Under the pieces are notes generated by a model. The model made no database searches. It was not told the origin of the DNA and saw only the letters and a list, made by a program, of their open reading frames with translations. The position numbers and the translations under genes are program-made. Below are positions 46,601-47,876 of a DNA stretch of 47,876 bases, one piece after another. Source of the DNA: Pseudolysinimonas_A sp044239695 (lineage in GTDB: Bacteria; Actinomycetota; Actinomycetes; Actinomycetales; Microbacteriaceae); the NCBI RefSeq assembly GCF_044239695.1, contig NZ_JBIIAW010000011.1:1-47876 (forward strand), given 5' to 3'. How positions within the stretch are numbered: the stretch's first letter is position 1; each line of letters begins with the position of its first letter.

Positions 46601-47452
46601 TCACGCCGCTGTCGTGTGCATGGTGATCTCGACGCCGCCCTCGACCTCGGCGCGCTCGAACGCGACGGTCACGGGTCCGAGGTCGCCGAGCGAGGTCAGG
46701 TGCGTGCCGCCGCACGGGATGACCGCGTCGCCGCCGGGCAGCTCGCACACCCAGTTCCGGCGATCGCCGAGACCTTCCCCGTCGCGATCGATGCGGATGC
46801 CGGCATCCGACGCGACCCACTCGGCGAGATGCGCGTTCGCGCGCGCCGCCACCCCGTCGAGGTCGTCGAGCGCGGCGACGTCGAAGCCCTTCTTGCGCAG
46901 CGACTTGCCGACCCGGTAGACGTCGACGCTGCCGTGCTCGTGGATACGGGACGACTGGCAGGCGTTCGATTCGAAGTCGGGGTTGCCGAGCGCGTCGCCG
47001 CCGATCTCCTTCGTCCAGGCATCCGCCAGAGCCGCGTCGAGGGCGAGCGACGCGAGGTGGCACGCGGTGTGCCCGGCGGAGAGCCCGTTTCGGTAACCCT
47101 CGTCGACGGTCACGTCCACGTCATCGCCGACGTTCACCGGCGCATCGGCGGCGAGAACATGGACCACCACGAACGACCAGCCCTCGGTGCCCTTGCGCAC
47201 CGGGATGTCGCGGCCGACGAAGATCTCACCGCCGTCCGTGGCCCCGACGACGGCATCGAGCACGGGGTGCCCGGCGAGGGTGCCGCGATCGGCGGGCTGG
47301 TCGGGCCAGCCGGCGTCGACCGGGTGGAACGCGGTGCGGTCGAGCACGACGCCGAGACCCTGTTCGAGGGCGACCGTCGCCAACACGGTGCCGCGGGACG
47401 AGGTCGACCCCGCGGGATAGCTGACGAGGGTGTCGGAGGAGATGGCGGGCAC
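46601..47452 (-). CDS. Alanyl-tRNA editing protein (AlaX type)
   Basis: The protein has 283 residues and matches free-standing homologues of the AlaRS editing domain. The zinc ligands are His128 and His132 ('GHTACHL') and Cys247 and His251 ('PCGGTHL'). It should remove serine or glycine wrongly attached to tRNA-Ala in the cytosol. An N-terminal beta-barrel part ('TAFHPVDAGWPDQPADRGTL', about 40-59) is the usual lid domain. The GTG at 47452 is chosen because similarity begins there; the ribosome-binding site is weak. It starts 23 bases after the permease stop on the same strand, but the two are unrelated in function. Confidence 0.82.
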   Translation of the reverse strand: MPAISSDTLVSYPAGSTSSRGTVLATVALEQGLGVVLDRTAFHPVDAGWPDQPADRGTLAGHPVLDAVVGATDGGEIFVGRDIPVRKGTEGWSFVVVHVLAADAPVNVGDDVDVTVDEGYRNGLSAGHTACHLASLALDAALADAWTKEIGGDALGNPDFESNACQSSRIHEHGSVDVYRVGKSLRKKGFDVAALDDLDGVAARANAHLAEWVASDAGIRIDRDGEGLGDRRNWVCELPGGDAVIPCGGTHLTSLGDLGPVTVAFERAEVEGGVEITMHTTAA

Positions 47453-47475
47453 CGCCCGATTATCCCGTGCCCGGC

Positions 47476-47876
47476 TCAGCCCCCCGCCACACGGAACCGC
47501 CGAGAGCGGCGGAGCTGGTCGAACGCCACCGCGATCGCGAGCACCGCTCCGGTGACGATCGTGCCCCACTGCGGATTCGTGTTGGTGAGGGCCAAGAAGT
47601 TGTTGATGACCGCGAAGAGAAGCGCTCCCAGCGCCGTGCCCGCGATGGTTCCGATGCCGCCGAAGAGACTGGTTCCGCCGATGATGACCGCCGCGATCAC
47701 CTGGAAGGTGAAGCCGGTTCCGCCCGCGCCAGGATCCGCAGTCGCGACGCGTGAGGCGAGCAGCACACCGCACAACCCCGCGACGGCCGCGCTGACGATG
47801 TAGAGGGTCGAGTTCATGAAGGCGGCACGGATGCCGTTCGCCCGAGCCGCGGCGGGATTGCCGCCGAGCGCGCGCA
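47476..47876 (-). CDS. RbsC-type sugar ABC permease, 3' part only
   Basis: About 132 codons of a BPD_transp_2 permease are inside the window; the 5' part lies beyond the right edge. The visible C-terminal portion starts at 'RALGGNPAAARANGIRAAF' and carries 'FTFQVIAAVIIGGTSLFGGI' and 'GALLFAVINNFLALTN', with a basic tail. It belongs to a ribose-type importer and is not a copy of the permeases at 6749 and 7831. It could supply the sugar for the sugar-acid pathway nearby, though it is on a separate transcript and its partners are not visible. Confidence 0.88.
   Translation of the reverse strand, partial: RALGGNPAAARANGIRAAFMNSTLYIVSAAVAGLCGVLLASRVATADPGAGGTGFTFQVIAAVIIGGTSLFGGIGTIAGTALGALLFAVINNFLALTNTNPQWGTIVTGAVLAIAVAFDQLRRSRRFRVAGG

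Noticed and set aside
1..47876. tRNA, rRNA, CRISPR arrays, insertion sequences, prophage or replication origin
   Set aside because: No cloverleaf-like sequence, regular repeat-spacer array, transposase, integrase or replication gene was seen. Small RNAs and riboswitches cannot be excluded by eye.

Overview
The window is high-GC DNA, with codon third positions almost always G or C. GTG and TTG starts are common, and neighbouring genes often overlap by 4 bases (ATGA, GTGA). It carries typical actinobacterial families (DUF2510, three-helix-bundle dimerization protein, DUF2277, HtaA domain). This points to an actinobacterium, most likely of the Microbacteriaceae (Microbacterium-like); the genus is inference. 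No tRNA, rRNA, CRISPR array, insertion sequence or phage gene was seen. It reads as a chromosomal catabolic region.

Left part (1-13,000): a drug-type MFS exporter, two small conserved proteins, then a complete L-arabinose module. This has a LacI-type regulator, a YtfQRT-YjfF-type sugar ABC importer (lipoprotein, double ATPase, two permeases) and araD-araB-araA, nearly all translationally coupled. A LacI-type operator lies at the importer promoter. A related 14-mer lies in front of a distant GH51 alpha-L-arabinofuranosidase gene (33,300), which suggests one arabinan/arabinoside regulon in two pieces.

Middle part (13,000-24,900): an oxygenase island. One half has an orphan amino-acid-type binding lipoprotein, a flavin reductase, a flavin-dependent (acyl-CoA-dehydrogenase-fold) monooxygenase and a divergent LysR regulator. 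The other half is a minus-strand run: aldehyde dehydrogenase, HtaA-like protein, a 68-residue Cys/His protein, a phthalate-dioxygenase-type reductase, a CYP199-like P450 and a second HtaA-like protein. A PucR-type regulator and a divergent MpaB/Lcp-like oxygenase flank it. The HtaA-like proteins have no signal peptide but keep a Tyr-His-Tyr set. Their place beside a P450 and its reductase is the most unusual feature of the window. A plausible but unproven job is conversion of a para-substituted aromatic aldehyde or acid.

Next (24,900-33,200): a conserved four-gene cassette (acyl-CoA-dehydrogenase-like, PIG-L/methyltransferase fusion, glycosyltransferase 2), Dps, a TetR-MFS exporter pair behind two tandem operators, a stand-alone LysR helix-turn-helix protein with a basic tail, a 36-residue acidic peptide, and an AI-2E-type transporter.

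Right part (33,300-46,200): after the arabinofuranosidase come two divergent operons that together look like a non-phosphorylative sugar-acid pathway. The minus side has an IlvD/Edd dehydratase, a 952-residue FAD/Fe-S 2-hydroxyacid oxidase and two SDRs. The plus side has an SMP-30 lactonase, an FAH-family hydrolase, a zinc dehydrogenase, an IclR regulator, a DAO-type oxidase and a cupin. The expected chemistry is sugar, lactone, acid, 2-keto-3-deoxy acid, 2,4-diketo acid, then pyruvate plus a 2-hydroxyacid that the FAD/Fe-S enzyme would oxidise. The right edge has a small membrane protein, an AlaX-type tRNA editing protein and the 3' end of an RbsC-type permease gene.
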